Source of the DNA: Bacteroides sp. | Lineage (GTDB): Bacteria; Bacteroidota; Bacteroidia; Bacteroidales; Bacteroidaceae | Assembly: GCA_015060765.1 (NCBI GenBank) | Contig: SUXW01000001.1 | Coordinates: forward strand, 124,001-188,000 | Reading direction: 5' to 3' | Length of the DNA stretch: 64,000 nucleotides | Shown: positions 1-9,665 of the stretch, in pieces | Layout of the letters: every line of letters starts with the position of its first letter | Position numbering within the stretch: position 1 is the stretch's first letter | Position numbers and translations under genes: made by a program | The notes under the pieces: generated by a model | The model's database searches: none | The model's input: only the letters and a program-made list of their open reading frames with translations | What the model was told of the DNA's origin: nothing

Positions 1-1
1 A

Positions 2-196
2 CTTCAAGTGAAGTATGCATACGCCGTAACTTGTCACAAGGCGCAAGGCGGACAATGGAAGCGGGTATTCCTCGATCAGGGCTATATGACAGAGGATATG
101 CTTTCACCCGATTACTTCCGATGGCTATACACCGCCTTTACCCGTGCCACGGAAACACTTTATTTAGTGAATTGGCCGAAGGAACAGACGGAGTAA
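2..196 (+). CDS. C-terminal fragment of a UvrD/RecD-like DNA helicase
   Basis: The gene enters from the left edge, so only the last 64 or so residues are present and the true start lies outside the window. The fragment has VTCHKAQGGQW and then LYTAFTRAT, which are the closing motifs of superfamily 1 helicases (the Q/G-rich motif followed by motif VI with its arginine). This places it as the C-terminal ATP-binding part of an ATP-dependent helicase of the UvrD_C_2/RecD type that unwinds DNA during repair or recombination. It ends with TAA and is followed by a strong hairpin. The exact subfamily cannot be told from this fragment. Confidence 0.8.
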   Translation, partial: LQVKYAYAVTCHKAQGGQWKRVFLDQGYMTEDMLSPDYFRWLYTAFTRATETLYLVNWPKEQTE

Positions 197-201
197 ATAT
201 T

Positions 202-240
202 AAATAGGGACTGTACTTTTAAATTGTACAGTCCCTATTT
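202..240. terminator. Bidirectional terminator between helicase and alaS
   Basis: A perfect 15-bp inverted repeat (202-216 with 226-240) has a 9-base loop. A-rich and T-rich ends flank the stem, so it can terminate the helicase on the plus strand and alaS on the minus strand. It sits in the short gap between the two convergent stop codons. Confidence 0.85.
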
Positions 241-260
241 ATGTATGGTAAATGAATGAA

Positions 261-2879
261 TTACAATCCTGCCAATTCAATTACTTTGTCAACAGCTGAA
301 AGCAAACCTTCGGGGTTCTTACCACCGGCTGTTGCGAAGTGAAGAGCACCACCGCCACCACCTTGAATCAGCTTGGCAGCTTCCTTCACAAGGTTACCGG
401 CCTTCAAGCCGCCCTTCACGAGGTCTTCGCTCAACATCACGGTTAGCATCGGCTTGCCGTTTTCTACGCTACCGATAACTACCAACAGGCTACCGGCTAC
501 TTCGCCCTTCAATTGGAAGGCGATGTCCTTGGCAACATCGGCACTAATAGGAGCAACGGTCTTGATGACCTTTACACCACCCATTTCCTTGGCATTGGCT
601 ATCAGGTCGGCCTTCAATGAGGCAGCTTTTTCCTTCATGAATTCTTCCAGTTGCTTCTTCAAGCCAGCATTTTCGTCGATGGCCTTGCGGATAGCAGACT
701 TCAAGTCGGGCACGTTGTTGAACAATGCCTTGAGGTCGGCCATGGTATCCTGGAACTTGTCAATCATCATTTCCACCTTTTCGCCGGTGATGGCTTCGAT
801 ACGACGGACACCGGCAGCTACAGAGCTTTCGCTGAGGATGCGTACCATACCAATCTTACCGGTAGCCTGTACGTGGGTACCGCCACAGAATTCGATGGAG
901 TTGCCGAACTGGATAACACGTACTTCGTCGCCATACTTTTCGCCGAAGAGGGCGATAGCACCGAGTTCCTTGGCCTTTTCAATCGGCAAGTTGCGGTATT
1001 CTTGCAAAGGTACATTTTCGCGAATCTTGGCATTGACCAAGTGTTCTACCTGACGGATTTCTTCATCGGTCACCTTCTGGAAGTGAGAGAAGTCGAAACG
1101 CAATGAATCCGGTGTTACCAACGAACCCTTCTGTTCTACGTGAGTGCCGAGCACTTCGCGGAGCGCTTCGTCCAACAAGTGAGTACAAGAGTGGTTGGCA
1201 GCACAAGCGGCACGCTTTTCAGTATCCACACAAGCCATCATAGGTGCATCCGGATGTTCGGGCAACTTCTTGGCAATGTGGATAGGAAGGTTGTTTTCCT
1301 TCTTGGTATCGATGATTTCGATGGTTTCGAATTCGCTGCAAATTACACCGGTATCACCTACCTGACCACCGCTTTCGGCATAGAACGGAGTGTCGCTCAA
1401 TACGATTTGGTAGAGAGTCTGGTTCTTCTGCTTTACCTGACGGTAGCGGAGGATAGAGGTTTCGTATTCTGTATAGTCGTAGCCCACGAAGTTGGTTTCG
1501 CCTTCGTTCAATACAATCCAGTCGCCTGTTTCTACGGCTGCTGCGTTGCGGGCACGTTCCTTCTGCTTCTGCATTTCGGCCTTGAATTCCTCTTCGTTTA
1601 CGGTCATGCCGTTTTCACGGAGAATCAGTTCGGTCAAGTCGAGCGGGAAACCGAATGTATCATAAAGTGTAAAGCCGTCTACACCGCTGATTTCCTTCTT
1701 GCCGGCTGCCTTGGCTTCGTTCATGGTCTTGTCCAACAAGCGGATACCGGTTTCGAGGGTGCGGAGGAAGGAATCTTCTTCTTCCTTGATGACCTTTTCT
1801 ATCAATGTCTGTTGAGCCTTCAGTTCCGGATAAGCTTCGCCCATGTTGTCAATCAACACCGGCAACAACTTGTACATGAATGCCTGCTTCTGATTGAGGA
1901 ACGTATAACCGTAACGAACGGCACGACGGAGGATACGACGAATCACGTAACCGGCCTTGGCGTTGCTTGGCAACTGACCGTCGGTGATGGAGAAGGCAAT
2001 GGTACGGATATGGTCGGCAATTACACGCATAGCCACGTCTTGTTGGGCATCCTTGCCATATTCTGTGCCGGCCAATGCTGCGATGGCCTTAATCATTGGT
2101 TGGAACACATCAGTATCGTAGTTGGATGTCTTGCCCTGCATAGCCATACACAAGCGTTCGAAGCCCATACCGGTATCAATTACCTTGGCAGGAAGACCTT
2201 CGAGCGAGCCATCTGCCTTGCGGTTGAACTGCATGAACACGAGGTTCCAGATTTCGATTACCTGTGGATGGTCATGGTTCACCAATTCGCGACCGCTCAC
2301 CTTGGCACGTTCTTCGGCCGGACGGAGGTCGATGTGGATTTCCGAGCAAGGACCGCAAGGACCGGTGTCACCCATTTCCCAGAAGTTGTCCTTCTTGTTA
2401 CCATTGATGATATGATCCTTTGGCAAATATTTTTCCCAGAATCCTGCAGCTTCGTTATCGCGTTCCAATCCTTCTTCAGGACTTCCTTCGAATACGGTAG
2501 CATAGAGGTTTTCGGGGTTCAGTTTCAATACATCTACCAAGTATTCCCATGCCCAGGCAATGGCTTCTTCCTTGAAGTAGTCGCCAAACGACCAATTGCC
2601 GAGCATTTCGAACATGGTGTGGTGATAGGTGTCGTGACCTACTTCCTCCAAGTCGTTGTGCTTACCGCTTACGCGCAGACATTTCTGTGAGTCCGCCACT
2701 CTTTTATATTTCGCCGGGGCATTGCCCAAAATGATATCCTTGAACTGGTTCATCCCTGCGTTGGTGAACATCAAAGTCGGGTCGTCCTTCACGACCATCG
2801 GAGCCGAAGGTACGATTTGATGTCCTTTCGACTCAAAAAAGCTTTTGAAAGAATCTCTAATTTCTTTAGCTGTCATCAT
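261..2879 (-). CDS. alaS: Alanyl-tRNA synthetase
   Basis: Cytoplasmic class II aminoacyl-tRNA synthetase that charges tRNA-Ala with alanine and hydrolyses mischarged Ser- or Gly-tRNA-Ala. At 872 residues it has the usual full length. The N-terminal catalytic core contains [15 protein letters not shown] and GTGMGFERL. The editing domain shows the zinc/editing HxxxH pair at about H563 and H567, and CGGTH at about 665-669. The glycine-rich C-terminal C-Ala domain has [14 protein letters not shown]. Two adjacent ATGs (2879 and 2876) could start the protein; the first is used. The gene is divergent from the M23 peptidase gene and has its own minus-strand -7 box at 2922-2929. I see no truncation or missing motif. 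Confidence 0.97.
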   Translation of the reverse strand: MMTAKEIRDSFKSFFESKGHQIVPSAPMVVKDDPTLMFTNAGMNQFKDIILGNAPAKYKRVADSQKCLRVSGKHNDLEEVGHDTYHHTMFEMLGNWSFGDYFKEEAIAWAWEYLVDVLKLNPENLYATVFEGSPEEGLERDNEAAGFWEKYLPKDHIINGNKKDNFWEMGDTGPCGPCSEIHIDLRPAEERAKVSGRELVNHDHPQVIEIWNLVFMQFNRKADGSLEGLPAKVIDTGMGFERLCMAMQGKTSNYDTDVFQPMIKAIAALAGTEYGKDAQQDVAMRVIADHIRTIAFSITDGQLPSNAKAGYVIRRILRRAVRYGYTFLNQKQAFMYKLLPVLIDNMGEAYPELKAQQTLIEKVIKEEEDSFLRTLETGIRLLDKTMNEAKAAGKKEISGVDGFTLYDTFGFPLDLTELILRENGMTVNEEEFKAEMQKQKERARNAAAVETGDWIVLNEGETNFVGYDYTEYETSILRYRQVKQKNQTLYQIVLSDTPFYAESGGQVGDTGVICSEFETIEIIDTKKENNLPIHIAKKLPEHPDAPMMACVDTEKRAACAANHSCTHLLDEALREVLGTHVEQKGSLVTPDSLRFDFSHFQKVTDEEIRQVEHLVNAKIRENVPLQEYRNLPIEKAKELGAIALFGEKYGDEVRVIQFGNSIEFCGGTHVQATGKIGMVRILSESSVAAGVRRIEAITGEKVEMMIDKFQDTMADLKALFNNVPDLKSAIRKAIDENAGLKKQLEEFMKEKAASLKADLIANAKEMGGVKVIKTVAPISADVAKDIAFQLKGEVAGSLLVVIGSVENGKPMLTVMLSEDLVKGGLKAGNLVKEAAKLIQGGGGGALHFATAGGKNPEGLLSAVDKVIELAGL

Positions 2880-2917
2880 TGCTTATATAGTCTTGTAGTT
2901 AATATTCTCGAAAATGA

Positions 2918-2948
2918 TTTGCAAAGATAATCGGTTTTATTAATTTTG
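2918..2948 (+). promoter_or_regulatory. Predicted promoter for the M23 peptidase gene
   Basis: TTTG at 2918-2921 and TAATTTTG at 2941-2948 are 19 bases apart, matching the Bacteroidetes sigma-ABfr promoter layout. The start codon is at 3011, giving a leader of roughly 55 bases. A second TAnnTTTG (TAAGTTTG) lies at 2953-2960 but has no good -33 partner. Confidence 0.6.
2922..2929 (-). promoter_or_regulatory. Predicted -7 box for alaS
   Basis: On the minus strand this reads TATCTTTG, a perfect match to the Bacteroidetes TAnnTTTG box, about 43 bases before the alaS start. No clear TTTG -33 box is seen at the expected distance. It partly overlaps the divergent promoter for the M23 gene. Confidence 0.5.
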
Positions 2949-3010
2949 TCGCTAAGTTTGGTGCAAAATCTTGAAAGGTTGTACCTTAAAAACTTAAAAA
3001 ACAATGATAA

Positions 3011-3979
3011 ATGCGTAAAGTATACTATATATACAATCCCAAGACACGTACTTACGATCGGATTTATCCTACCGTAAGACAACGAGCTTTGAGTATTTTA
3101 CGACGTCTTTTTATAGGGATGGGACTGGGAGCTGCAAGCTTTATATTGCTATTGTGGATTTTTGGCTCTCCTTCTGAAAAGGAATTACGTATCGAAAACT
3201 CACGCTTGGTTGCTCAATACAATGTGTTGTCCAGGCGTCTCGACCAGGCTTTGGGAGTCATGAAAGATATTCAGCAGCGTGATGATAATCTATATCGCGT
3301 GGTTTTGCAAGCCGATCCCATTGCTGATGCAGTTCGAAAGGCCGGTTATGGAGGAACCAACCGTTACGAGGAACTGATGGATATGGCGAATTCGGACTTG
3401 GTCGTTAATACGACTCAAAAGATGGATATGCTTGATCGTCAGTTGTATATCCAATCTCAATCGTTCGATGAAGTGGTTGCATTGTGTAAAGAACATGATG
3501 ATATGCTGAAATGTATCCCGGCTATTCAACCTGTTTCCAATAAGGAACTGAAGCATACGGCATCCGGATATGGAATGCGTATTGACCCTATATATAAGAC
3601 AGCTAAATTCCATGAAGGCATGGACTTTTCAGCCAATATTGGTACCCCTATTTATGCAACAGGAAATGGTACGGTAACCAAAGCTGGTTGGCAAAGTGGA
3701 TATGGCAAAGTTGTCATAATCAATCATGGGTATGGTTATGAAACATTGTATGCCCACATGAATGACATTGATGTACGAGTGGGACAGAAGGTCATTCGGG
3801 GTGAGGTGATAGGTAAAGTGGGAAATACAGGTAAAAGTACGGGTCCCCATTTGCATTATGAAGTGCATGTGAAAGGGAAGGTGGTGAATCCGGTAAATTA
3901 TTATTTTATGGATTTGAATGCTGATGATTACGATCGGATGATTCAGCTTGCTGCCAATCATGGTAAAGTATTTGATTAA
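3011..3979 (+). CDS. M23-family murein endopeptidase, membrane anchored
   Basis: A 322-residue cell-envelope protein. It has a short cytoplasmic N-terminus, one membrane segment at about residues 32-52, and a heptad-rich stretch at about 55-80 that could form a coiled coil. The C-terminal LytM/peptidase M23 domain spans about 185-300. The zinc-binding residues are visible: H201 and D205 in HEGMD, and the H280-L281-H282 motif. The intact motifs predict an active endopeptidase that cleaves peptidoglycan cross-bridges, rather than a degenerate EnvC/NlpD-type activator. It has a plausible promoter upstream and is followed 12 bases later by a MerR-family gene, probably in the same transcript. The specific substrate bond is not known. 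Confidence 0.93.
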   Translation: MRKVYYIYNPKTRTYDRIYPTVRQRALSILRRLFIGMGLGAASFILLLWIFGSPSEKELRIENSRLVAQYNVLSRRLDQALGVMKDIQQRDDNLYRVVLQADPIADAVRKAGYGGTNRYEELMDMANSDLVVNTTQKMDMLDRQLYIQSQSFDEVVALCKEHDDMLKCIPAIQPVSNKELKHTASGYGMRIDPIYKTAKFHEGMDFSANIGTPIYATGNGTVTKAGWQSGYGKVVIINHGYGYETLYAHMNDIDVRVGQKVIRGEVIGKVGNTGKSTGPHLHYEVHVKGKVVNPVNYYFMDLNADDYDRMIQLAANHGKVFD

Positions 3980-3991
3980 AAAGGGAACGAT

Positions 3992-4339
3992 ATGGCATAT
4001 AATTCGGATAAGGAACTAAAAATGTATTATTCGATTGGCGAAGTGGCCAAAATGTTTAAAGTCAATGAATCCTTGTTGCGATATTGGGAAAAGGAATTCC
4101 CCATCATCAAACCTCGCAAGGCGAGTGGTAACGTTCGTCAGTATAAGAAAGAGGATATTGAAAACATACGTTTGATCTATCATTTGGTCAAGGAAAAAGG
4201 ATTGACCTTGCAAGGAGCCAAGCAACGTTTGAAGGACAACAAGTCGTATGCCGCCAATACAGCAGAAGTTGTGGACCGCTTGAAGCAACTTCGACAGGAA
4301 TTGGTTGAGCTAAAGAATGCATTGGACTATTTGACATAA
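3992..4339 (+). CDS. MerR-family transcriptional regulator
   Basis: A 115-residue regulator. The N-terminal winged helix-turn-helix runs over about residues 12-80, with YSIGEVAKMFKVNESLLRYW followed by the wing GNVRQYKKEDIENIRLIYHL. A short helical tail of about 30 residues could dimerise. There is no cysteine-rich effector domain of the metal-sensing MerR type, so it belongs with the short Bacteroidetes MerR proteins whose ligand is unknown. It lies 12 bases after the M23 peptidase gene and is probably co-transcribed with it. A strong hairpin follows. Confidence 0.9.
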   Translation: MAYNSDKELKMYYSIGEVAKMFKVNESLLRYWEKEFPIIKPRKASGNVRQYKKEDIENIRLIYHLVKEKGLTLQGAKQRLKDNKSYAANTAEVVDRLKQLRQELVELKNALDYLT

Positions 4340-4340
4340 A

Positions 4341-4368
4341 AAAAGAACGGAATCCCGTTCTTTTTTTT
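4341..4368. terminator. Bidirectional terminator between merR-like gene and RSH gene
   Basis: AAGAACGG and CCGTTCTT form a stem around a 4-5 base loop, flanked by an A run upstream and a T run downstream. It serves the plus-strand M23/MerR unit and the minus-strand RSH operon that converge here. The RSH stop codon overlaps its right edge. Confidence 0.85.
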
Positions 4369-6634
4369 ATGGAATGTCTTCGAACTGTTCAATTCTGGTA
4401 ACAGTCTTCATCTCTTCAATCTTTCGTAATTTGGAAGTGATGCTTTTTACATCGTCCACATCATGAACATATAGTTGGATGTGCCCTTCGAATATGCCGT
4501 CGTTTGTTTCGATGAACAATTTGCGGATGTTTACATTCATTTGCTCGGATATAATCTGGGTGACTTTGTTCAGCAGACCTATCGTATCTATACCTTTGAT
4601 ATAGATGTTGACAGGGAAATCCAAGGCCTTTCCTGTTTCCCATTCAACGGCCAGAATGCGGTTCCCGAAACTGCTTTTCAATTTGGTTGCCAATGGACAT
4701 TGACGCTTGTGGATGATTACCCGGTTATGCTCATCAATGTAACCCAATACGTCATCTCCAGGAATGGGCTTGCAACAATCGGCAATGATGAAGTTTTTCT
4801 GGATAGCTTCCGGTGTGAGCTTGATGATTTTTTTGTTGTCAATCTTTGCTATCGGTTTCTTTTCTTCATCCTTGTCCTTATTGGATTTGTTGCTTCCGAA
4901 TGCAAACGGGTTCAACAGTTTTTTCCATCCGCCACTTGCCGCTTTTTCTTTCAAGGCATTGCTGTCGCTCTCTCCAAGAGGAATGGTTTTCATGGCGATG
5001 GCAGCATAAAATTCTTCGGGAGAATTCATTTGGTGCAACGTGCATAATTTCTGGATATTTTCTGTCGTAAATTCCATTCCCTCTTTAATGAAGAAATTCT
5101 GTAAGATTTCTTCTCCGGCTTGTTGCATCCCGCGTTGCTCGCGTTTGAGAATGGCCGATATCTTGGATTTGGCTTTTGCTGTGGTCGCAAAATTAATCCA
5201 TGAAGGTTGTACATGTTGCGATTTGGACGTGAGGATTTCCACTTGATCTCCACTTTGCAGTTTGTGGCTGAGGGGAACTAGCTTGTGGTTGACTTTCGCT
5301 CCGATACAATGGCTTCCCAAGAAAGTATGGATAGAGAAAGCGAAGTCCAGTGCCGTACTGTTTTGCGGCATGGTCTTGATTTCACCTTTCGGGGTAAAGA
5401 CAAATATTTCGGAAGCAAAAAGATTCAGTTTGATGGTATCCAGAAAGTCCATGGCATCCGGTTGTGGGTCGTCCAGAATTTCCTTGATGGTACGCAACCA
5501 TTTTTCCAATTCGCCTTCGTCTTCACTGCCTCCACCTTCTTTGTATTTCCAATGAGCCGCAAATCCTTGTTCTGCAATGTCGTTCATGCGTTCACTTCGG
5601 ATCTGTACTTCTATCCATTGTCCCTTGTTGCTCATCAAAGTCACGTGTAGTGCTTGGTAACCGTTGGATTTAGGATGGTTCACCCAATCGCGTAGGCGGT
5701 CGGGATGCGGTTTGTATATTTTTGAAATAGAGACATAGATGTTGAAGCATTCTGCACGTTCTTCTTCCAATTCTTTGGGATCAAAGATGATACGTACGGC
5801 TAGGATATCATAAATCTCTTCAAATGGAATGTGCTTGGTCTGCATTTTGTTCCAAATGGAATATGGGGACTTGATACGGGCCATAATCCGATATTTGATA
5901 CCCATCTTATCCAATTTGGTACGAATAGGCAAGGTAAACTCATTGAAGAGTTCTTCACGTTCTTCTTTGGTTTCTTTTAGCTTGGCCTCAATCGTTGCGT
6001 ATTCCTGCGGATGCTCGTATTTGAAACTGAGATCTTCCAGTTCGGTCTTTATCTTATTTAATCCCAAACGGTTTGCCAAAGGTGCATATATATATAATGT
6101 TTCACCTGCAATCTTATATTGTTTGTTGGGAAGCATGGAGCCAAGAGTACGCATGTTGTGCAATCGGTCGGCTATCTTGATGAGGATGACACGGATGTCA
6201 TCGTTCATGGTAAGCAAGAGCTTCTTGAAGTTTTCGGCTTGTGCAGAAGCACGGTCGCCAAATATCCCTCCTGAAATTTTAGTCAGTCCATCTACAATCT
6301 GGGCGATTTTAGGGCCAAATAAATTTTCGATATCCTCTACAGTATAATCAGTATCTTCTACTACATCATGTAACAATGCGGAACAAATGGATGTCGATCC
6401 TAATCCTATTTCAGAGCATACAATTTGTGCTACAGCTATAGGATGCATGATATAAGGCTCACCGGAACGACGCTTCACACCTTTATGGGCTTGCTTGGCA
6501 AAGTTGAATGCTTTGGTAATAATTTCAACTTTTTTCCGATGTTTCGATGCAAGATAACAATCCAGAAGATGTTGGAATCCCTGATTGATCATTTCTTCAT
6601 CTATCTGTTCTTGTCTTAGCTTTTCATTTGTCAT
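4367..6634 (-). CDS. Bifunctional (p)ppGpp synthetase/hydrolase, RelA/SpoT homologue
   Basis: Makes and degrades the stringent-response alarmone (p)ppGpp in the cytoplasm. Domains in order: an HD hydrolase domain (ALLHDVVEDT, with the metal-binding HD pair), a synthetase domain (RIKSPYSIWNKM and SNGYQALHVTL), a TGS domain (FVFTPKGEIKTMPQ) and a C-terminal ACT domain (NIYIKGIDTIGLLNKV). Both catalytic sites look intact. The start at 6634 is preferred over an in-frame codon at 6661 because an AGGAG-like site sits about 8 bases before it. That gives 755 residues, in the usual range for long RSH proteins. It is the last gene of the parA-parB-DUF5683-transglycosylase run. A second long RSH may exist elsewhere in the genome, so the symbol is left open. 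Confidence 0.95.
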   Translation of the reverse strand: MTNEKLRQEQIDEEMINQGFQHLLDCYLASKHRKKVEIITKAFNFAKQAHKGVKRRSGEPYIMHPIAVAQIVCSEIGLGSTSICSALLHDVVEDTDYTVEDIENLFGPKIAQIVDGLTKISGGIFGDRASAQAENFKKLLLTMNDDIRVILIKIADRLHNMRTLGSMLPNKQYKIAGETLYIYAPLANRLGLNKIKTELEDLSFKYEHPQEYATIEAKLKETKEEREELFNEFTLPIRTKLDKMGIKYRIMARIKSPYSIWNKMQTKHIPFEEIYDILAVRIIFDPKELEEERAECFNIYVSISKIYKPHPDRLRDWVNHPKSNGYQALHVTLMSNKGQWIEVQIRSERMNDIAEQGFAAHWKYKEGGGSEDEGELEKWLRTIKEILDDPQPDAMDFLDTIKLNLFASEIFVFTPKGEIKTMPQNSTALDFAFSIHTFLGSHCIGAKVNHKLVPLSHKLQSGDQVEILTSKSQHVQPSWINFATTAKAKSKISAILKREQRGMQQAGEEILQNFFIKEGMEFTTENIQKLCTLHQMNSPEEFYAAIAMKTIPLGESDSNALKEKAASGGWKKLLNPFAFGSNKSNKDKDEEKKPIAKIDNKKIIKLTPEAIQKNFIIADCCKPIPGDDVLGYIDEHNRVIIHKRQCPLATKLKSSFGNRILAVEWETGKALDFPVNIYIKGIDTIGLLNKVTQIISEQMNVNIRKLFIETNDGIFEGHIQLYVHDVDDVKSITSKLRKIEEMKTVTRIEQFEDIP

Positions 6635-6729
6635 AATGTAGTCTCCTAATCTTTGTTGCAAAATTAGTTAAAAATCGTCTTTATACAAGAGAATTCAGAA
6701 AAACTGTTGACGGATGCTTCCCAATGAAA

Positions 6730-7977
6730 TTATCGGACGCGAAGACTCTTTCCAGCTCTGATATTATTCCCCCTTATTCCGTTTAATCTTCTCAACTGAC
6801 TCACGCTTACGCCATATTTTAAGGCAATGCCTCCTAATGTGTCACCTGGCCTGATTCGGTGATAAGTGGCTTTGGAGCTATTGGATGATGTTTCTTTTAC
6901 GGAAACTGTTTTTCTTCTACCCAGATATTGGTTTGCTTTGTATGCGGAAATGCTATCTTGTTGCTCGATAAATAGGCTGACCTTGTTGTTGGGTAGTCTT
7001 AAAGCATAAGATTTGCTGTTGCCGGGGATGATGTCTTTTTTGAACTGTGGGTTGAGGCTTCGCAACTGTTCGATTTCGATGTCGCAAACAGCCGCAATTT
7101 GTTGCATGTGGATATCTTTGTTGACATGAACAGTGTCGGTTGCCAATGGCAATTCGCTTTTCATTGGACAAATGCCATGTTCACAATAATAGTTCATGAT
7201 GTAGTTGGCCGCAATGAAAGCCGGTACATATCCTCTGGTTTCTCGGGGAAGAAAATCGTAGATTTCCCAGTAATCGGTAGCTCCATTGCCTCTACGGATT
7301 GCTTTGTTGACATTTCCTGGTCCGCAATTATAGGCAGCCAATGCCAGATTCCAATCCTTGTAAATATTGTATAGCTCACTCAAATACCGCGCTGCTGCCC
7401 AAGTGGATTTAATGGGGTCTCTTCTTTCGTCTACCAGGCTGTTATTTTCAAGGCCATATCGCTTGCCTGTACTTAAAATGAATTGCCAAAGTCCCGAGGC
7501 ACGTCTTCTTGAAAGAGCACTGGGATTTAATGCAGACTCAATGATTGGGAGATATTTGAGTTCTAAAGGAAGATCGTATGCCTCTAACGCTTCTTCTATG
7601 ATGGGCATGTACAAATTGGCGGCAGCCAACATGTAGGATACCTTGCTGCGCAGACGGGTGGTATACGATTCGATGAGTTTTTTCACCGCATCATTATAAG
7701 GCATTTCTATAATGGCTGGTATTCGTGAAAGTCGTTCTATGTATATGGAATCATTGACCGGAGGATTGGTGCTTGTTGTTTGGCAATCCTCATTCTCGAA
7801 GATGTAATTTTTGGAAACCCAGTCCCAATAAAGACTGTCCATGTCCGATTCCATGCTTTCGGGCAAATCCATAGTTCCCTCTTGTCCATTGGGCTGGATG
7901 ACCGTTATCGTTTGTACCTGACTATGTACACCTGTAAAATAGGATATAAATAATAATATAAATAATATGTTTTTCAT
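6730..7977 (-). CDS. Lytic murein transglycosylase with LysM domain (MltD-like)
   Basis: A 415-residue secreted or periplasmic enzyme. A signal peptide covers about residues 1-19. The SLT/GH23 domain spans about 110-260, with the catalytic Glu147 in IIESALNPSALS, then GLWQF and AAYNCGPGNVNKAI. A C-terminal LysM domain (residues about 370-415, RPGDTLGGIALKYGVSVSQL) binds peptidoglycan. It cleaves the glycan strand to give 1,6-anhydro-muramyl products. It follows the DUF5683 gene by 5 bases in the parA operon, a neighbourhood I recall as conserved in Bacteroidetes. This links chromosome partitioning genes with wall remodelling. Confidence 0.94.
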   Translation of the reverse strand: MKNILFILLFISYFTGVHSQVQTITVIQPNGQEGTMDLPESMESDMDSLYWDWVSKNYIFENEDCQTTSTNPPVNDSIYIERLSRIPAIIEMPYNDAVKKLIESYTTRLRSKVSYMLAAANLYMPIIEEALEAYDLPLELKYLPIIESALNPSALSRRRASGLWQFILSTGKRYGLENNSLVDERRDPIKSTWAAARYLSELYNIYKDWNLALAAYNCGPGNVNKAIRRGNGATDYWEIYDFLPRETRGYVPAFIAANYIMNYYCEHGICPMKSELPLATDTVHVNKDIHMQQIAAVCDIEIEQLRSLNPQFKKDIIPGNSKSYALRLPNNKVSLFIEQQDSISAYKANQYLGRRKTVSVKETSSNSSKATYHRIRPGDTLGGIALKYGVSVSQLRRLNGIRGNNIRAGKSLRVR

Positions 7978-7982
7978 GAAGA

Positions 7983-8765
7983 TTAAAAGTTGATGCTACA
8001 ATTTAATCCCACCGAATGCTGATACTTATTATGATTATCGTTGATTATAGTGGGCTCTACTCTTAAACTGAGGTCTTTTGAAATGTCAAAATTAGACAAT
8101 TCTGCATCTACGTAGGCGTCTATGACAGACAATAAATATACCCCAATGAAACAAAAGATACTAAGGTCCCGTTGTCGACGGTACATGTCCTTCCTTTTCC
8201 TGAAAATCTCTTGATAACGGGATTCTTGTCCGGAAATGTTGGCGCTGATAGGTAAGAAATCCTCGTAACTTTTGGTGTTGGGGTCATCGTCCATGATGTC
8301 CAGATAAGCCTGTGAATAATCCTTATACATCTGATTATTCCAGTTCAGGGCATATGCACATCCCACAAAGCCACCGTATACCAAAGGCAGTTTCCAATAT
8401 TTCCGATTGTATATTTGTCCCCCTCCAGGTATTACCAAAGCCAACCAGATGGCTCGATTGGGGTTGGGTATAAAACGTTCCTTGGGTATAGACATCTCCT
8501 GTTGGATGGAGTCACTCTTGACCATGATGGAGGTTGTGTCTATAGGCGCTTCCAGACTTTGCAGTTTCCTTTGATTGGCCATGTCGATACTGTCTACGCT
8601 CATGATTAGCGAATCTTGTAGTATCTTCTGTTTTTGTATGGAATCCCTGGATATCCCTTGTCTTCTTTGTAGGGCATTTTGGGCATAACAAGGAGTGCTC
8701 CCATAAAACCAAAGGCATAGAAGCAATATGAAATATAAATGATATGTGAAATGTTTCTTTTCCAA
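7983..8765 (-). CDS. DUF5683-domain membrane protein
   Basis: A 260-residue protein. It has an N-terminal hydrophobic segment (about residues 9-28) that looks like a signal peptide or membrane anchor. The central DUF5683 region (about 98-225) includes IWLALVIPGGGQIYNRKYWK and a second membrane segment near FCFIGVYLLSVIDAYVDAEL. No catalytic motif is visible. The family is typical of Bacteroidetes and usually sits between parB and the LysM transglycosylase, as here (2-5 base gaps on both sides), so it is probably translated with them. Its function is unknown; a role at the cell envelope linked to division or segregation is inference from position alone. Confidence 0.88.
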   Translation of the reverse strand: MEKKHFTYHLYFILLLCLWFYGSTPCYAQNALQRRQGISRDSIQKQKILQDSLIMSVDSIDMANQRKLQSLEAPIDTTSIMVKSDSIQQEMSIPKERFIPNPNRAIWLALVIPGGGQIYNRKYWKLPLVYGGFVGCAYALNWNNQMYKDYSQAYLDIMDDDPNTKSYEDFLPISANISGQESRYQEIFRKRKDMYRRQRDLSIFCFIGVYLLSVIDAYVDAELSNFDISKDLSLRVEPTIINDNHNKYQHSVGLNCSINF

Positions 8766-8767
8766 TA

Positions 8768-9664
8768 TTATTCTTTCTTTTTTAACGAATCAAGAATCTC
8801 CATGATTCTTTCCAAATCTTCTTCATTGTTGAAAGGTATGCTGATTTTACCTTTTCCCTTGGCACCTCGTGACAATTGTACTTTGGTCCCGAAAAAGCCA
8901 CATAGATGTTTCTGGAGTAAGACGTATTCTTCCGGCAGTTTGCTTTGGGATGGACGAATCTTTTTTCCTTCGCCTTCGACGGTTTCTCCAGTTGTCAAGG
9001 CTTTGACGATTTCTTCTACCTTTCTGACCGAATAATCTTGAGCTTTGATTTCATTGAATATCCGGATTTGAGTTTTCGGATCATTCAGAGCCAATAGAGC
9101 CCGTGCATGTCCCATATCGATTTCCCGATTCTTTAATGCCACTTGGATTAAAGCCGGCAACTTAAGCAGACGAAGGTAATTGGCTATGGTAGTACGCTTT
9201 TTCCCTACTCGTTCGCTTAATCTTTCTTGGGTCATGTCATATTGTTCCATCAATTGTTGGTAGGCCAATGCTATTTCCAATGAGTTCAAATCCTCTCTTT
9301 GGATGTTTTCTATCAAAGCCATTTCCATCACATTCTCATCGTCGGCGGTGCGAATGTATGCCGGAATGGTCTTTAAGCCTGCCTGGATGGATGCGCGATA
9401 TCTTCTTTCTCCAGCTATGATCTGGTACGAATTGTCGTTTAGTTTCCGTAACGTGATGGGTTGGATAATCCCGATTTCAGCGATAGAATCGGCCAACTCC
9501 TGTAATGCGACGGGGTCGAATTCCCGACGTGGCTGGTTGGGGTTTACAGCAATCTTGCTCAGCTCAATCTCATTGATAGAAGAAGAACCGGAAGTTTTGA
9601 CTTCTTCGGTTGAAATCAATGCGTCAAGTCCGCGTCCCAAAGTAAACTTTTTCTGTGCAGCCAT
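8768..9664 (-). CDS. parB: Chromosome-partitioning protein ParB
   Basis: CTP-dependent DNA clamp that loads at parS and partners ParA for chromosome segregation. The protein is about 298 residues. The N-terminal ParB/Srx domain has the CTP-binding box GERRYRASIQAGL, followed by the helix-turn-helix region (ALAYQQLMEQYDMTQERLSERVGKKRTTIANYLRLLKLP) and a C-terminal dimerisation segment. The start at 9664 gives MAAQKKFTLGRGLDALI, the usual ParB beginning, and is one base from the parA stop (TAA-T-ATG). The longer reading frame upstream overlaps parA and is rejected. No consensus parS site was recognised nearby. Confidence 0.96.
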   Translation of the reverse strand: MAAQKKFTLGRGLDALISTEEVKTSGSSSINEIELSKIAVNPNQPRREFDPVALQELADSIAEIGIIQPITLRKLNDNSYQIIAGERRYRASIQAGLKTIPAYIRTADDENVMEMALIENIQREDLNSLEIALAYQQLMEQYDMTQERLSERVGKKRTTIANYLRLLKLPALIQVALKNREIDMGHARALLALNDPKTQIRIFNEIKAQDYSVRKVEEIVKALTTGETVEGEGKKIRPSQSKLPEEYVLLQKHLCGFFGTKVQLSRGAKGKGKISIPFNNEEDLERIMEILDSLKKKE

Positions 9665-9665
9665 A

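Noticed and set aside
1140-2690. A 516-codon open frame antisense to alaS
   Set aside because: It lies entirely inside alaS on the other strand. The translation is Cys/His/Phe-rich without a domain, and alaS has all its motifs, so it is a mirror of alaS codon bias.
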